In this document: piece after piece, positions 21,936 through 35,017 of the stretch
How positions within the stretch are numbered: position 1 is the stretch's first letter
Layout of the letters: each line of letters opens with the position of its first letter
The notes under the pieces: model-generated
Seen by the model: only the letters and a program-made list of their open reading frames with translations
The model's database searches: none
Told to the model about the DNA's origin: nothing
DNA from: Cryptomeria japonica
Taxonomy: Eukaryota; Streptophyta; Pinopsida; Cupressales; Cupressaceae
Reading direction: 5' to 3'
Assembly (NCBI RefSeq): GCF_030272615.1
Contig: NC_081408.1
Span: 622,720,476 to 622,784,475, forward strand
Length of the DNA: 64,000 nt
Program-made: the position numbers and the translations under genes

Positions 21936-23380
21936 TTTTGCTTGTCCTCAAGCATATTTAGATCCTCCTCTTTTTCCCAAGTAGCATCCTCAATTGGGAG
22001 ATTCCTCCATTTAATCAGGTATTCGATAATGGTTTGGTTCCTAAGCTCTTTTTTCCGAGTGTCCAAGATGATCTCGGGGTACAAAATGAGTTTCCCTTCA
22101 TCATCTAGGGGAGGTAGTTCATTGCATGGAGACAAGTGTTGCCCGAGAACATTTTTGAGTCGGGAGACATGGAATACATTATGCATTTTACTCTCTTTGG
22201 GGAGTTCTATTTCATAGGCTACTTCCCCAATCCTTCGAATTACTTTGTAGGGTCCATAGAACCGGGGTTTCAATTTTTCAGCCCCATTCTTCTTGAGGGA
22301 AGATTGTTTATAAGGTTGTAACCTTAAAAAAATCAGATCTCCAGCCTCAAATGTCATTTCCGTATGTTTCCTATTTGCATAGATGTTTTGTTGATTTTGG
22401 GCTTGTTGTAAATTTTCTTTCAAGGTCTTCATGATATCTCTACTCTGTTGAACAAAATCCTGCGCTCTGGGTACCTTGCTTTCTTGGGTTATTAACTCTC
22501 CAATGTTTGTGGCCTCATAACCATACAAAGCTTGGAAAGGACTCATCCCTTTTGACATGTGATGTGTCGTGTTGTAACAATGTTCTCCTAGGTGCAACCA
22601 CTTGACCCAAGCGGTCTGTTGCCCTGTAACATAATTCCTTAGATAACCCTCTATCCATTTGTTCACTATTTCTATTTGCCCATCAGTTTGAGGATGGTAA
22701 CTGGTACTAGGGGTCAAGATTGTTCCTGCCATTCTGAAGAGTTCCTGCCAAAATTGGCTAATAAACTTGCTATCTCTGTCACTGACAATATTCAGAGGGA
22801 GTCCATGGAGTCTAAAAATTTCCCTGAAGAATAGATCGGCTATTTGGTAGGCTTTGTATTCGGTGGAGACTGCAAGGAAATGGGCATACTTTGTGAGTCT
22901 ATCTACCACCACAAAAATGCTATCCTTTCCTTGTGTCCTTGGCAACCCTGTTATGAAGTCCATAGAAATGCTCTCCCACTTCTATTTGGGAATAGGCAAT
23001 GGTTGAAGCAATCCAGCTGGGTGAGTGAGTTCGGTTTTATTGCGTTGACAAGTTAGGCACTCTTGTACATATTTTTGGACATCTCTCTTTTGGTCTTTCC
23101 ATGCATACTTTTCCCTTATGTGTTTATACGTTTTATAGTATCCTTGATGTCTCGCCAGGGGGTTATCATGGAATTCCTTTAGGATCTTTTTTTTGAATTT
23201 GGTTTGAGGGGTCAAGTATACCCTTCCCTTGTACAAGATGAGGTCTCCCCTAGCTTTAAAATCTTCATTGGGAAGGTTTCCCTCCAAGATTTCCTTTTCT
23301 TGTGGATCTTGGTTATATTCATTAAGGATTTCTTCCTTCCAGTCCCTTGAGATGCTGGTAGGGGCATTGAGGTGGGCTCT
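21932..23380 (-). pseudogene. Integrase with C-terminal chromodomain (chromovirus)
   Basis: Zinc-binding N-terminus HDNPLARHQGYYKTYKHI and CLTCQRNK; core Asp in SMDFITGLP, Asp in VSDRDSKF, and Glu in DGQIEIVNKWIEGYLR. The GPY/F module is KPRFYGPYKVIRRIGEVAYE, then NVFHVSRLK. The chromodomain lies in the last 60 residues: IIEYLIKWRNLPIEDATWE, with the aromatic and acidic residues typical of the fold. Chromodomains steer insertion to heterochromatin marks in related elements. Two in-frame stops (near 23381 TGA and 22980 TAG); otherwise complete. Confidence 0.93.
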
Positions 23381-23821
23381 TCAGGATAATGCATTTGCTG
23401 CCCTATTATTCACCCCTTTTACATATTCTATATCAAAGTCATAGGGTTTTATTTTGCTCACCCATTTTTTTTGCCTATCATTAAGGTCCTTTTGGCTCAA
23501 GAAGAAGTGCAGACTGTTATGATCGGTTTCCACACCAAACTTCCCACAGACGAGGTATTGGCAAAATTTGGCCAAGGCGTGCCTTATGGCTAACATTTCT
23601 TTGTCATAGATAGAGTAGTGTCTTTCCGCTTTGGTAAGTTTATGACTCTCAAAAGCTAGGGGGTGTTTCTTTTGCATGAGGATTACCCCAATTCCCTCCC
23701 CAGATGCATCACACTGTAGTTCAAAAGGTATAGAGAAGTCGGGAATGGCCAATACTGGACATGAGCTCATGGTTATTTTAAGTTGTTCAAAAGCCTGTTG
23801 GGCTTGGTCATTCCATGTGAA
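23381..23821 (-). pseudogene. RNase H of the chromovirus
   Basis: Gypsy-type RNase H: FTWNDQAQQAFEQLK, CDASGEGIGVILMQ (Asp), HYSIYDKEMLAIRHAL (Glu), VETDHNSLHFF (Asp), and the tail YVKGVNNRAANALS, where the family usually has N.(A/V)DALS, so the last acidic residue has become Asn. In frame with RT. Confidence 0.9.
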
Positions 23822-24660
23822 GGCTCCTTTCTTAGTTAGGTCGGTGAGGGGTGCTGCTATCTTGGAAAACCCTTTTACAAAACGTCTATAGTAGCTGCAT
23901 AGTCCAACAAACCCTCTTAGTTGTGTTAAGGTTCTAGGGGTGGGCCATTCCTCGATGGCCCTAATTTTTTCCTCATCCACACTTACTCCCACCTCACTTA
24001 TTTTGTGTCCTAGGTAGATGATTTCTTTCATCCCAAATTCACACTTGGATACTTTAGCATATAAGGATTCAGACTCAAGAATATTTAATACCTCTTCAAT
24101 GTGCAGGAGATGTTCTTCCCATGTCTTGTTGTAAATGAGTATATCATCAAAGAATATTAGAAGAAATTTCCTCAACTATTGTCTAAATGTATGATTCATG
24201 CATGACTGAAAGGTGGCCGGGGCGTTAGTGAGACCAAATGGTAGAACCAAAAACTTGAAATGTCCATAGTGACATCTGAATGCTGTTTTGGGGATATCCT
24301 CTTCCCTCATTCTAATCTGATGGTATCCTGACCTTAGATCAATTTTAGAGAAATATCTTGCTCCGTGTAGTTCATCCATTAGTTCATCAATTATCAGAAT
24401 AGGGTATCTATTTTTTATAGTCTTTTTATTCAGGGCCCGATAATCTATGCACATTCTCATCGTCCCGTCTTTCTTCTTGACCAATACTACTGATGAAGCA
24501 AAGGGGTTGCTACTTGGTTGGATGTGTCCCATTTATAATAATTCTTTTATGTTTTTTTCAATCTCCTCTTTGAATTTGTGGGGGTGGCGGTAAGGAGTGG
24601 TAATGACAGGTTTTGCTCCTTCTTCTAATTCAATGGAATGCTCAAATCCCCTTTTTGGGG
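23822..24660 (-). pseudogene. Reverse transcriptase of the chromovirus
   Basis: Motifs in order: [79 protein letters not shown], and the catalytic box LIFFDDILIYNKTWEEH, then LGHKIS and LRGFVGLCSYYRRFV. Two in-frame stops, near 24533 (TAA) and 24176 (TAG), lie either side of the finger-palm part. Catalytic residues are kept. Confidence 0.93.
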
Positions 24661-25352
24661 GTAAGCCTGGGGGAACATCTTTGAAGACTTTTTTGTGTCT
24701 CCTAAGGATGGGTTGTATATCACTCTGAACGATTTGACCTTCGGTCGGAGATTTATCCAAGACCATACATTGGGCGACCCACTCTCCTTGATCATGTCTA
24801 AGGATTTTCTCCATTTTATTACATGATACTATCTTTGGAGAGCCATCAGGAATTCCTTTTAATGTTATCTCTCTCCCTTCATGTTGGAAGCATATCTCCC
24901 AATTTGGACTATCCATGGTGGACCATCCCAATGAGTTTATCCATGGCATCCCCAAAATGATGTCATTCTCTAGGTTCGCCACAAAGAAGTTCCTCTTAAT
25001 TGTATGCCCCCCAAGGGTGACTTCCAATTAAGGTATAACTTTAGTGCACTTGTCTATGACTTCGTTGCCCATGATCACTTCAAACCCTCCAAACTCTTGA
25101 GTTTTTAACCTTCTCTTTGCTGCTAAGTGTTTGTTAATGAAGTCATGTGAGGCTCCTGTCAACTAATGCGATTACTTTTTGTCCTTTGATAGTCCCTTTG
25201 AGTTTGAAGCATCTATTCTCACTTCCTTGAGTGATGACTACCAAGGTACTTGGTTCATTGTTTTCAAACCTGACCCTTTTATGGTGTCTTTCCTCATCCC
25301 ATATTTCTTCTATGTTATTTAACTATCCTCTTTTACATTCATGGCCTTTCCC
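24661..25352 (-). pseudogene. Protease and linker of the chromovirus
   Basis: The protease active site near 25150 reads ALVD, then GASHDFI in another frame: two bases appear lost between the Asp and the Gly codons. The downstream part is VTLGGHTIKRNFFVANLEND and ILGMPWI, the usual end of gypsy proteases. After it comes the linker to RT (KVFKDVPPGLPPKRGFEHSI). One stop near 25028. Confidence 0.82.
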
Positions 25353-26420
25353 TCATGGGGCCTTGCATTTGAAACATAACCCTTTCTCCATGAGTTCTCT
25401 CTCCTTGCATTGGTGATTAAAACTCCAAGGTTTATTGCAAAAGCGGCAGGGCCTCTCTTGGCTGTCCCTCTGGGGTCCCTCATTCCTATGCGGTGTTTTG
25501 GTTGAGGTGTTCTTGGGAGCACTAAATTCGACCATCCTAGTTTTCTTAATGGCCTCTACTAAATTCTGTGGTTCCAAGGGTTTTACAAATTTTTTAATAG
25601 AGTCTTTCAAGCCTTCTAAAAACATGTAGGTAAGCCTTCTCTGGGATAGGTCGGGAACCATTACTGATAGGTTTTGGAATTGGTCTATATAGTCTTCAAT
25701 GGTTCCTGATTGCTTAAGGTGTGTTAACTCTTGGAAGTACCATTCAACGTCTTTCTAGTCAAACCAGCTAATGAGCTTTTGGGTAAACTCACTGTAGGTG
25801 GAGACATTTTTGTGTCCTAGGGTAATGAGACCGTTATGCCACCAATTATGGGATGCTCCGATTAAATGGAGTATGGAAAATTTTATAGCATCTCCTTCAG
25901 TCATGGAGCTATATGAAAGGTATGCATCTAGTTTTTGTACCCAAGCTCGGGCGACATCCTTCCCTGACCCATCAAAGCATGGTAGGGACATTTTGTTGAC
26001 TTTAGCTTTGAGGTCTTTACCCATAGGTTTTCTCATTCTACCTTCATTAGTATTGGACTCACAAAAGTCCCTAAAGGAAACCACCCTTTGAGCTTCTGGA
26101 TCTAATCTAGCATAAATTTGGGTGATTTCTTCCACCCCAAGTGTGGCTAGTTCCTCTTCATCCCCACATGTTCCTCTCTAGGAAGAAATTCGAGAATTGT
26201 TTGTCTAGAACTTTGAGGAGATCGTTCGTTATCTGCGTGATTAGAGTGCATGTCTCTTCTAGGGTTTGGAATATCTCTATTGTTTCTATTTGTACTTTGG
26301 AGGATTAATTGGCTCATTCTTTCGAATTTCTCATTGGTTTGCTCCATGAAAGTCTGAAGTTGTTTGGCTAATTGATCAGCCATTGCTTTCGCGCCTTTCT
26401 TTCTCTGATATGTGATCATA
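25353..26420 (-). pseudogene. Gag of the chromovirus
   Basis: The N-terminal segment (26147-26419) has MADQLAKQLQTFMEQTNEKF; the core (25755-26135) has PCFDGSGKDVARAWVQKLD and ASHNWWHNGL; then YMFLEGLKDSIKKFV. The nucleocapsid has CRFCNKPWSFNHQC and CFKCKAP. Two frame changes and stops break it. The order and spacing fit the gag of plant chromoviruses. Confidence 0.87.
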
Positions 26421-26456
26421 AACTAAGAATCCTTCCCATAGGTTGGTAGGATTATA

Positions 26457-26467
26457 CTCTGATACCA
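26457..26467 (-). promoter_or_regulatory. Primer-binding site of the chromovirus
   Basis: Minus strand TGGTATCAGAG, complementary to the 3' end of plant initiator-Met tRNA, one base after the LTR end (CATTATA, mutated from CATTACA as kept in the left LTR). Confidence 0.9.
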
Positions 26468-26468
26468 C

Positions 26469-28031
<1,563 letters not shown>

Positions 28032-28036
28032 AGATG

Positions 28037-29102
28037 AGACTCACAAGGATAGCTATCTGAACTCTTTTGAAGTTCGCCCTGTTAGGAGCCAAGCCTGTTA
28101 AGGCTTTTAAAATAAGTCATGTTAAGAACTAATTCCGGTTAGGAATCACCCGGTTAGGGGATTTACAAATATGACTTGATGAAAAGCACAATACCCTGTT
28201 AGGAGTAACCTCGTTGGAGGATTTGAGAATCCAAAGTAATGGACCACCTTGTTAGAGGATTTAGAAAGTAACCAAGCTTGTTAGAGCTTACTCGGTTAGG
28301 GGATTTCAATTTCCACTGTAATTGTTAGAAAACAACAGGTTTTCTTGATCTATTTGAATAGCACTACATTTGCTTGATCATATCTTCTTAATCTTCAATC
28401 TGCCTTTACTCAAATTGCAGATCCATCCACCTGTTAGGAATCCACACACTCAACTGGTTTCTGCCAATCTTGTTAACTTTGCCAACAATTAACAAAACAA
28501 TATTATTGACCTTAAATACAAATCAACTAGGTCGGCAACACAACAAAAACCTAATTCTCATCATCAAGATTACAAACAAGTCGGTATAATCTTGACCATT
28601 AGAAATCATTACAATCTCTTCACATTCTTAAAGAAAATTCCATCCGCTCCATGATCACCGCTTCATCGGACTTTGTAACTCATCACACGCTATACATTAG
28701 ATGCAATCCACTTGCTCCTTTCCAAGATAACAAACACACCAAATCAATCTGAACTAATCCTCATTCAATGATCACACATGTCTCCATCATTATCGCTCAA
28801 CATTAGATCTTAAACCAACAAACTTTATCAGTTAGGGTTTTAACAAAAAACAATTGGTAGGGTTTACTGGTTACATAACATAGAAAGGTTTAACCCTTTA
28901 CACCGGTTCAACTTACAAACTACGATATACCGGTTTACAACATCTTCCTTAAAGTTTATCATACCGGTTACAAGACAATAGCAATGACAACAATAACATC
29001 AACAATATCATGAATATCATTCACCAGTTCAATTGACATCAATGACAACATATCATTAATTCAATCTATATGCAAAATGCCAACAATCTAAAAATGTCAA
29101 CA
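28037..29102 (-). repeat. 5' LTR of copia-1, second part (outer)
   Basis: Continues the LTR interrupted at 18887; matches 13345-14390 of the left LTR up to 29085. The last 17 bases (29086-29102) are an extra piece that, on the minus strand, reads TGTTGACATTTT and resembles the LTR start TGTTGGCATTTT. TSD CTCTT follows. Confidence 0.9.
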
Positions 29103-29129
29103 CTCTTTCTGTTTTTAGCTCTTTGTTGG

Positions 29130-29240
29130 ATGCCTTCACTATTACATGAGGGTTATTGCTAATCTACTTGTTGATGATATTGTTCTTCTCTCTCATTCTT
29201 CCAAAGGGTTGCAACATTACTTTATTTTTCACTCATCTCT
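29130..29240 (+). pseudogene. Short LINE-like RT fragment
   Basis: The plus frame reads IANLLVDDIVLLSHSSKGLQ, which looks like the catalytic box of a plant non-LTR reverse transcriptase (ADD..LLS.S..GLQ), with Ala changed to Val. Nothing before or after is readable as the same protein. Chance similarity cannot be excluded. Confidence 0.4.
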
Positions 29241-29339
29241 TCATTGGTACTTTAGAGTTGTACATGCCATCATCGATCCCTTTTGCCAACCCCTACCTTC
29301 AAACCACATTCCTGTCATTTTTTATTACCCCTCTCAACC

Positions 29340-30950
29340 TACCACCCTTGGCATTATGAATACCATTAATGAATACATTAATTTGTAGCCTTGTTGTGCC
29401 CCTTCAAATTCTTAATGGCCAAAGAGAATTTTTGTAGATAGATCATCCACTTCACATGCCACACATTTTCCAATTTACTTTGTGTGTAGTAATTGAAGTG
29501 GGCGATGATCAATTGAATGGTAGTCTCTTTGTTAAGAATATAGTGGCACCATCATTTGATGAATTGTATGAGGGTGCAAGGCTCCTTTTCATAAGTTGAA
29601 TAGTGCGACAAGGTATCATTAATAGATTTTGAGTGATGGGCAATAGGTTGGCCATGCTAAATTAGCATGATGCCTAGTACATAATCAAATGCATAAATGT
29701 AAATATCAAATGATTTTGCAGTATTCACTAGAGTAAATGCTAGCACAAAGTAGAGGTGTTGTTTGAGGCCATTAAAGGCATGTTTTTTGTGGAGTCCATA
29801 GCAATGTTGCCTTGTTGTATATAACCTTGTTGAGTGATCAAGGAACATGTGAAAATCCAAGGACTAACCTTTTATGGAAGTTCTCAAGTTTGAGAAAGCT
29901 GTGAAATTATTTGAGTTTGCATGGGTATGATAGTATCATGTCACCTTGATTTTTTCAAGATCAAATTGAATGGGAGAGTGGTTGATAATGTAACTAAATT
30001 TGCATGTGGCCAAAATTTCATTTGTTGAGGTTGGTTTGCAACTTGTGTTGGAATATCATATGTGGTACATGTGCAATGTGGAACATTTGTTCTTCCAATA
30101 TTGTATGGGATAGGCTAGTATTTAATCACCTTGATTTTCTCTGGATCAACATGAATGCAAGTGTGGTTGATTATGTAACCAAGGCATTAATTTTGTGTGG
30201 TGCCAAAATGCATTTATCAAGGTTAGCTTGCAACTTGTGTTGATGTAGTGTATTTAGTACTTGTGCAACATGTAGCATGTATTCTTTTAAGATCTTGTTA
30301 AAGATTAGGATGTCATCCATGTAGACAATGATAACATTTTTTATCAAGCACGTGTGTCACAAGAGCATTAGAAACTGTCAAAATGCATAGCCATCCATTC
30401 ATAGAGTCCTCACATTTTGAATATAGCTTTCCAAATTTGTTTTATTGGATCGAAACTTGATGATATGTTGATTTGGTTTAGTGTGCCTAGAGATGACCCA
30501 AGTGATTGTTGATGTGTAGAAAGAGATACATGTTCTTCATTGAGATCTTGTTGAGACATAAGAGTCAATGTAGAGTCACCATATGTCGTCTTTCTTGGGT
30601 GCAAGCATAGTCAAACTACCACAAGGATGATCTTGACTTGATACTTCTTGAATTTACTAATTTTTGGACTTTGTGTTGATTTTGTTCTCCTTAAATGATG
30701 CGTTAAAGATATATTTGGAATAAGATATTTGAGAATCAAGTCAATTTTGTATTGTATGAAGTAATGCATAGGAAGTCTTATCGATAAAATATCAATGTGG
30801 CTTCATGTGGGATTCTAAATGGCATTGAAATTCATCCCAGTATACTTGAAATTGAACTACTTGGGTCCATCTAGTAGGACATGCTAAAAGGGAACCAACA
30901 AGCACCATTGTAATTGGCATGCGTATTACTTTTTAAAAAAGTAAATAAAA
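29340..30950 (-). pseudogene. Decayed gypsy RT-RNase H remnant
   Basis: On the minus strand, pieces of a gypsy pol can be followed through several frame changes and stops: PKKDDIW and FGLYEW-like KMxGLYEWMAMHF (about 30400-30600), VYMDDILIFNK (about 30290-30330), HKLQANLDKC (about 30200), then RNase H: FNGLKQHLYFVLAF, GQPIAHHSKSIN, HYSTYEKEPCTLIQF and WMIYLQKFSL (29370-29860). No LTR was found. It is clearly older than the neighbouring elements. Part of it is duplicated (next entry). Confidence 0.7.
29925..30290. repeat. ~170-bp diverged tandem duplication inside the gypsy remnant
   Basis: The blocks CACCTTGATTTT..GGTTTGCAACTTGTGTTG (about 29940-30055) and CACCTTGATTTT..AGCTTGCAACTTGTGTTG (about 30128-30242) align along their length. 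The encoded motif HKLQ.NL.K therefore appears twice. Confidence 0.75.
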
Positions 30951-31411
30951 TCACTGTCAGAATTCCGACATTGTCCCAACTTTGCACCGACGACAAGATC
31001 GTCGGACAAACAACATCCTCATTGGTGCATAGTTCCTAGCAGGCATCAAAATTTCAGTGCCAATTGAAGAAACATCCGACGAGGATGTTGTATGTTCGAT
31101 GACACTTTATTGTTGAATGCTCATCGTAATCGTCATCGCTGCAAGTTCCTGGTAGGCGTCATAATTCCGACCTCCATCTGACGAGGATGCTTTCTGCCCG
31201 ATGATATTCTTTGGTCGGATGAGCAAACATGGCCACCATCAAAAGAGTTCAGGATGTCGTCTCAATTCCGATGTTAGATGACACCATCAGAATTACCGAT
31301 GATGAGTTTTTGACGACTTCATTTGTCGACAGTCCGATGAAAAATAGTCAAAATTCTGACGATAGGCTATCGGAAATCAGCCCCAAATGTACTAGTGAAG
31401 GCATACTCCTT
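30951..31411. repeat. GACGAGGATG / AATTCCGAC repeat tract
   Basis: A GC-richer tract in which AGTTCCTRGYAGGCRTCA recurs at 31031 and 31144, AATTCCGAY at about 30961, 31161 and 31264, and TCYGACGAGGATG at about 31070 and 31176. The period is near 113 bp but irregular. Short open frames here are not recognised as genes. It ends where LINE similarity begins. Confidence 0.6.
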
Positions 31412-33585
31412 TAGATTTGAGAAAATATGGTTGATGGCCCCTGGAATCCATGATAAAATTATGGAGTGGTGGAATATTGATATCTAGGGTACGACCATGT
31501 TTCGTATTGCCAAGAAGTTATCCAAAGTCAAGTCCAATATTCAACGTTGGAACAAGTCCTCTTTTGGTAATATTTTTAAAATTAAAGATAAGCTCAAGAA
31601 GGACCTTGAGGAGGTTCAGAAGCATATTCAAGATTTCAGGTTTGATAATGACGTCTCGAACAAAGAAATTGAGATTTTAACTAAATTGCATGATATTATT
31701 TCCAAAGAGGAGGAATTCTGGAAGCAAAGATCTAGAGTCTTATGGCTTAAAAGTGGTGACAAAAATACTAGGTTTTTTCATATGACGACCCTCAAGCACA
31801 TGATTGCTAATAGAATTAGTAAAATTCAGGTTGGCCAGAGTTGGATTGATAAGCATGAAGAGATTTTCCAGGAAGCCATCAATTACTTCACTAATCTATT
31901 ATCGGATGATGACCCTCTTAATGCTTTGGCCCAAGATGAGATCTTGCAGGAAGTTCCCAACATTGTCTCTCAGGATATGAACATGGAGCTAACCAGAATC
32001 CCCACTCATGATGAAGTTCGCAATGTAGTCTTCTCTTTTGAAGGTAACAAAGTCCCTGGCCCTGATGGTTTCCCTCTATTCTTCTTTCAAGAATTTTGGC
32101 AGATCTTAGGCTCTGATGTGGTCATCGTAGCGCAAGATTTTTTTGGGTCCCGCTCTCTCCTAAAGGAACTGAATGCCACCTTCTTTGTCCTCATTCCCAA
32201 GAAACTTGATGCCTGTTCTTTTTAGGATTTTAGACCTATTAGTCTATGCAATGCTATCTATAAAATTTTCACCAAGATCCTGGTGCTCGGGCTTAAGAAA
32301 TACTTCTCCTCTTTAATTTCAAAACACCAGAATGGGTTTGTTCCTGGGAGGCAAATTTTGGATTCCATAATTGTGGTGCATGAGAACATTCACTCCTTAT
32401 CTATCAATAAAAAACCTGGTTTTTTTTTGAAATTGGATCTGTTGAAAGCTTTTGATAGAGTCAATTGGAGTTTTCTTCTCAAAATCCTTAGGGCGTTTGG
32501 ATTTGGAGATAACTTCATCTAGATTATTGATCAATGTGTGTACACTCCCAAATTTTCAGTCTTGATCAATGGTGCTGCCTCTGGTTTCTTTTCTGCGTCG
32601 AGGGGCATTAGACAGAGGGATCCTTTATCTCCTTTCCTTTTCATTTTGATGAGTGATGCTCTCAATAATATTATCCGAAGGGAAGTTAGAAAAGGTAATC
32701 TTTTGGGCTTACGACCCTCTTCTCAGGCCTCTACTTGTTCTCACCAACAATTCATGGATGATACTTTGTTGATGGGGGAAAGTTTGGTTAAAGAAGCTAA
32801 GAATTAAAAAAAGACTCTAGGTACTTATGAGAAAGGTATTGGACAAAAAATTCGCCTGGCTAAAAGTTCCATTTTTTTCTTTAACACCCCGGACCACAAG
32901 AAGATGAAGACTATCATGATTCTAGGGTGTAAAGTTGGGGTTCTGCCCGACTCTTATTTAGGTCTTCCCCTCTGCCATGGTCCAGCCCCAGATTCTTTCT
33001 GGGTGAATCTTATTGATAGATTCTAGAATAAGATGGTTGGGTGGAAAGGTGCTTTGTTAAGCCAGGTTGGTAAGCTCCAACTGCTCAAAGTTACGCTATA
33101 GAGCCTCCCGGTGTATGCTATGAGTTTATTCAAAATTCCCGTCAAAATTGCCTATAGACTGGAAATAATTCAAAACAAAATTTTGTGGACAGGGACTAAA
33201 ATTAAGAATAGGTTGCATCTTGTGGCTTGGAAACAAGTTTTCCTTCCCAAGTCCATGGGGGGTTGGACATTAGAAATCTGAGAGATTTCAATAAAGCCTT
33301 GATGGCCAAACAATTGTGGAGATGTATTAAAGAGAATAATGACTGGATTGACATTTTCAAACATAAATACCACATCCAGGGTATCCAAAACATGTTGGAA
33401 TCTTATGACCTTCCCAACTATGTCTCTGATTTATGGAGCAATTTCTTTGGTTCCACCAATATTATCTTGCATGGTTGTAGATGGGTGCTGGGGAAAGGAA
33501 CTAAAATAAGATTTTGGGAGGACTGGTGGATTGTTGATGGCCCCCTTTCGGATTCTGTTTGGGCTCCTCCTTTCAAATAATTATG
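31412..33585 (+). pseudogene. LINE reverse transcriptase
   Basis: Pre-RT part: KVKSNIQRWNKSSFGNIFK and RVLWLKSGDKNTRFFH, standard for plant L1. RT proper: GNKVPGPDGFPLFFFQEFW, LIPKK, DFRPISLCNAIYKIFTKIL, NGFVPGRQILDSII, LKLDLLKAFDRVNW, GIRQRDPLSPFLFIL, and the catalytic box FMDDTLLMGE (usual F-A-D-D). Then GLPL and VYAMSLFKIP. Stops at about 32223, 32519 and 32806, then a frame change before 33227. Not functional as it stands. Confidence 0.9.
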
Positions 33586-34825
33586 TCTCAGAAAAATTGG
33601 CTCCTTGGTGGTTGATTATATTAGAGATGGAGCCTGGTTAGATCTCAAATTTGTGGATGATGCTTTGATACCTTTGCAACCTTGGTTAAACTGTATTCAT
33701 ACCCCTCACTCTCATGTGGAGGATGAAGTGTTATGGAATTTCTCCTCTTCAGGGAAATTCAAAGTTGTTGATGCCTACAAGTTCATCTCCAAAAGTTTCT
33801 CTCCCTCCCCCTTCTGGGCTGGTATCTGGAATAACCTTTTAACTCTGAAAATTAACATCTTTTTTTTGGCTTTTCATGCAGAGTAAGATTTCTACCATTG
33901 ACAACCTTTGCAAAAGAGGTCTTCCTATTACTAACAGATGCTTCCTATGCAAAGAAGCGGCGGAAAATGTTGGTCATTTTTTTTGCACTGTTCTTTTGCC
34001 ATGGATATCTGGAGTTTCTTCCTTGATGTCTGGAACACTAATTGGATCTTCCATAAGTCCTCTAGAATATGTCTCTTCCTCATATTGCTTGGGGTATTTT
34101 GAAAGAAATAAATAATAGAGTTTTTAGAGATTTGGAATCTCCCACGCTTGTAGTGGCTATTATAATTAGAAATGCTATCAAGGAGAATTTTCTTCACTCC
34201 TGCCCCAGTAGAAGGAACGAACATCCCCTGCCTAATCTCCAGGATGAGTGGGATACTATCGAATGGTGGTAAATTGGCTGAAATATCTCCATTCCCATGC
34301 ACAAAATTAAATAGTGCAGACATAATGTTCTATGGCATCCCCCCTATGGGATGGATCAAAATCAATGTGGACAGAGTGGCTAAAGGGAATCTTGGGCCAG
34401 TTGGGTGTGGGGGAGTGGCTAGGAATCATACGGGTCTACTGGTTTCTGCGGTGGCGCTCCCTCTGGGTACCTAGTCCAACCATTTTGCGGAGGCCAGCGC
34501 TGCCCATTTAGGGATACACATGGCTAAAAGGGAAGGATTTAGAAAGGTCTGGCTAGAATCTGACTCACTTAACATTATCAACTGTTTGAATGGGTGTACG
34601 GATCCTAGATGGACTATTGCCAACTTGATCAAAGATTGCCATGATATGATTAAAGAGTTGGATGAATTCAAAATCTCTCACGTATTTCGGGAAGGCAATA
34701 AAGTGGCGAATTTATTGGCCAATATGGTGGTGGGCCACGTGGTGGAAAAATGGTGGAGCAATCAGGACTCTTTCCCAAAAAACTTGTGCGACCTGGTATA
34801 TGATGATACCATCCACTTGCGGTAA
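33586..34825 (+). pseudogene. LINE zf-RVT segment and RNase H
   Basis: The zf-RVT motif is SKISTIDNLCKRGLPITNRC followed by FLCKEAAENVGHFFC (33876-33990). RNase H (about 34345-34740): INVDRVAKGNLGPVGCGGVA (Asp), HFAEASAAHLGI (Glu), VWLESDSLNII (Asp) and HVFREGNKVANLLAN, where the usual Asp is Asn. Three frame changes. An RNase H at this place is normal for plant L1 LINEs. Confidence 0.85.
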
Positions 34826-35017
34826 TTAATGAAGAACAATCATGATTTGATTAAGTTGTTGGGGAAATGGTTTCCTTTCGATTTCCCTATTCGAAGATCT
34901 AGAAACTTCCCTTGTGCCTGTATTTTCTGTCTTCTTGTGTGGCCTCTGTCCTACTTTTGTTTGGAGACTTGTCTTGTGTGGTCCATTTCCTGCTTCTGTT
35001 TGGCGAACTGGTCCATT

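Noticed and set aside
29086-29090. ATCTA as target-site duplication of copia-1
   Set aside because: It does not match the left flank CTCTT; CTCTT occurs 17 bases further right next to a CA end.
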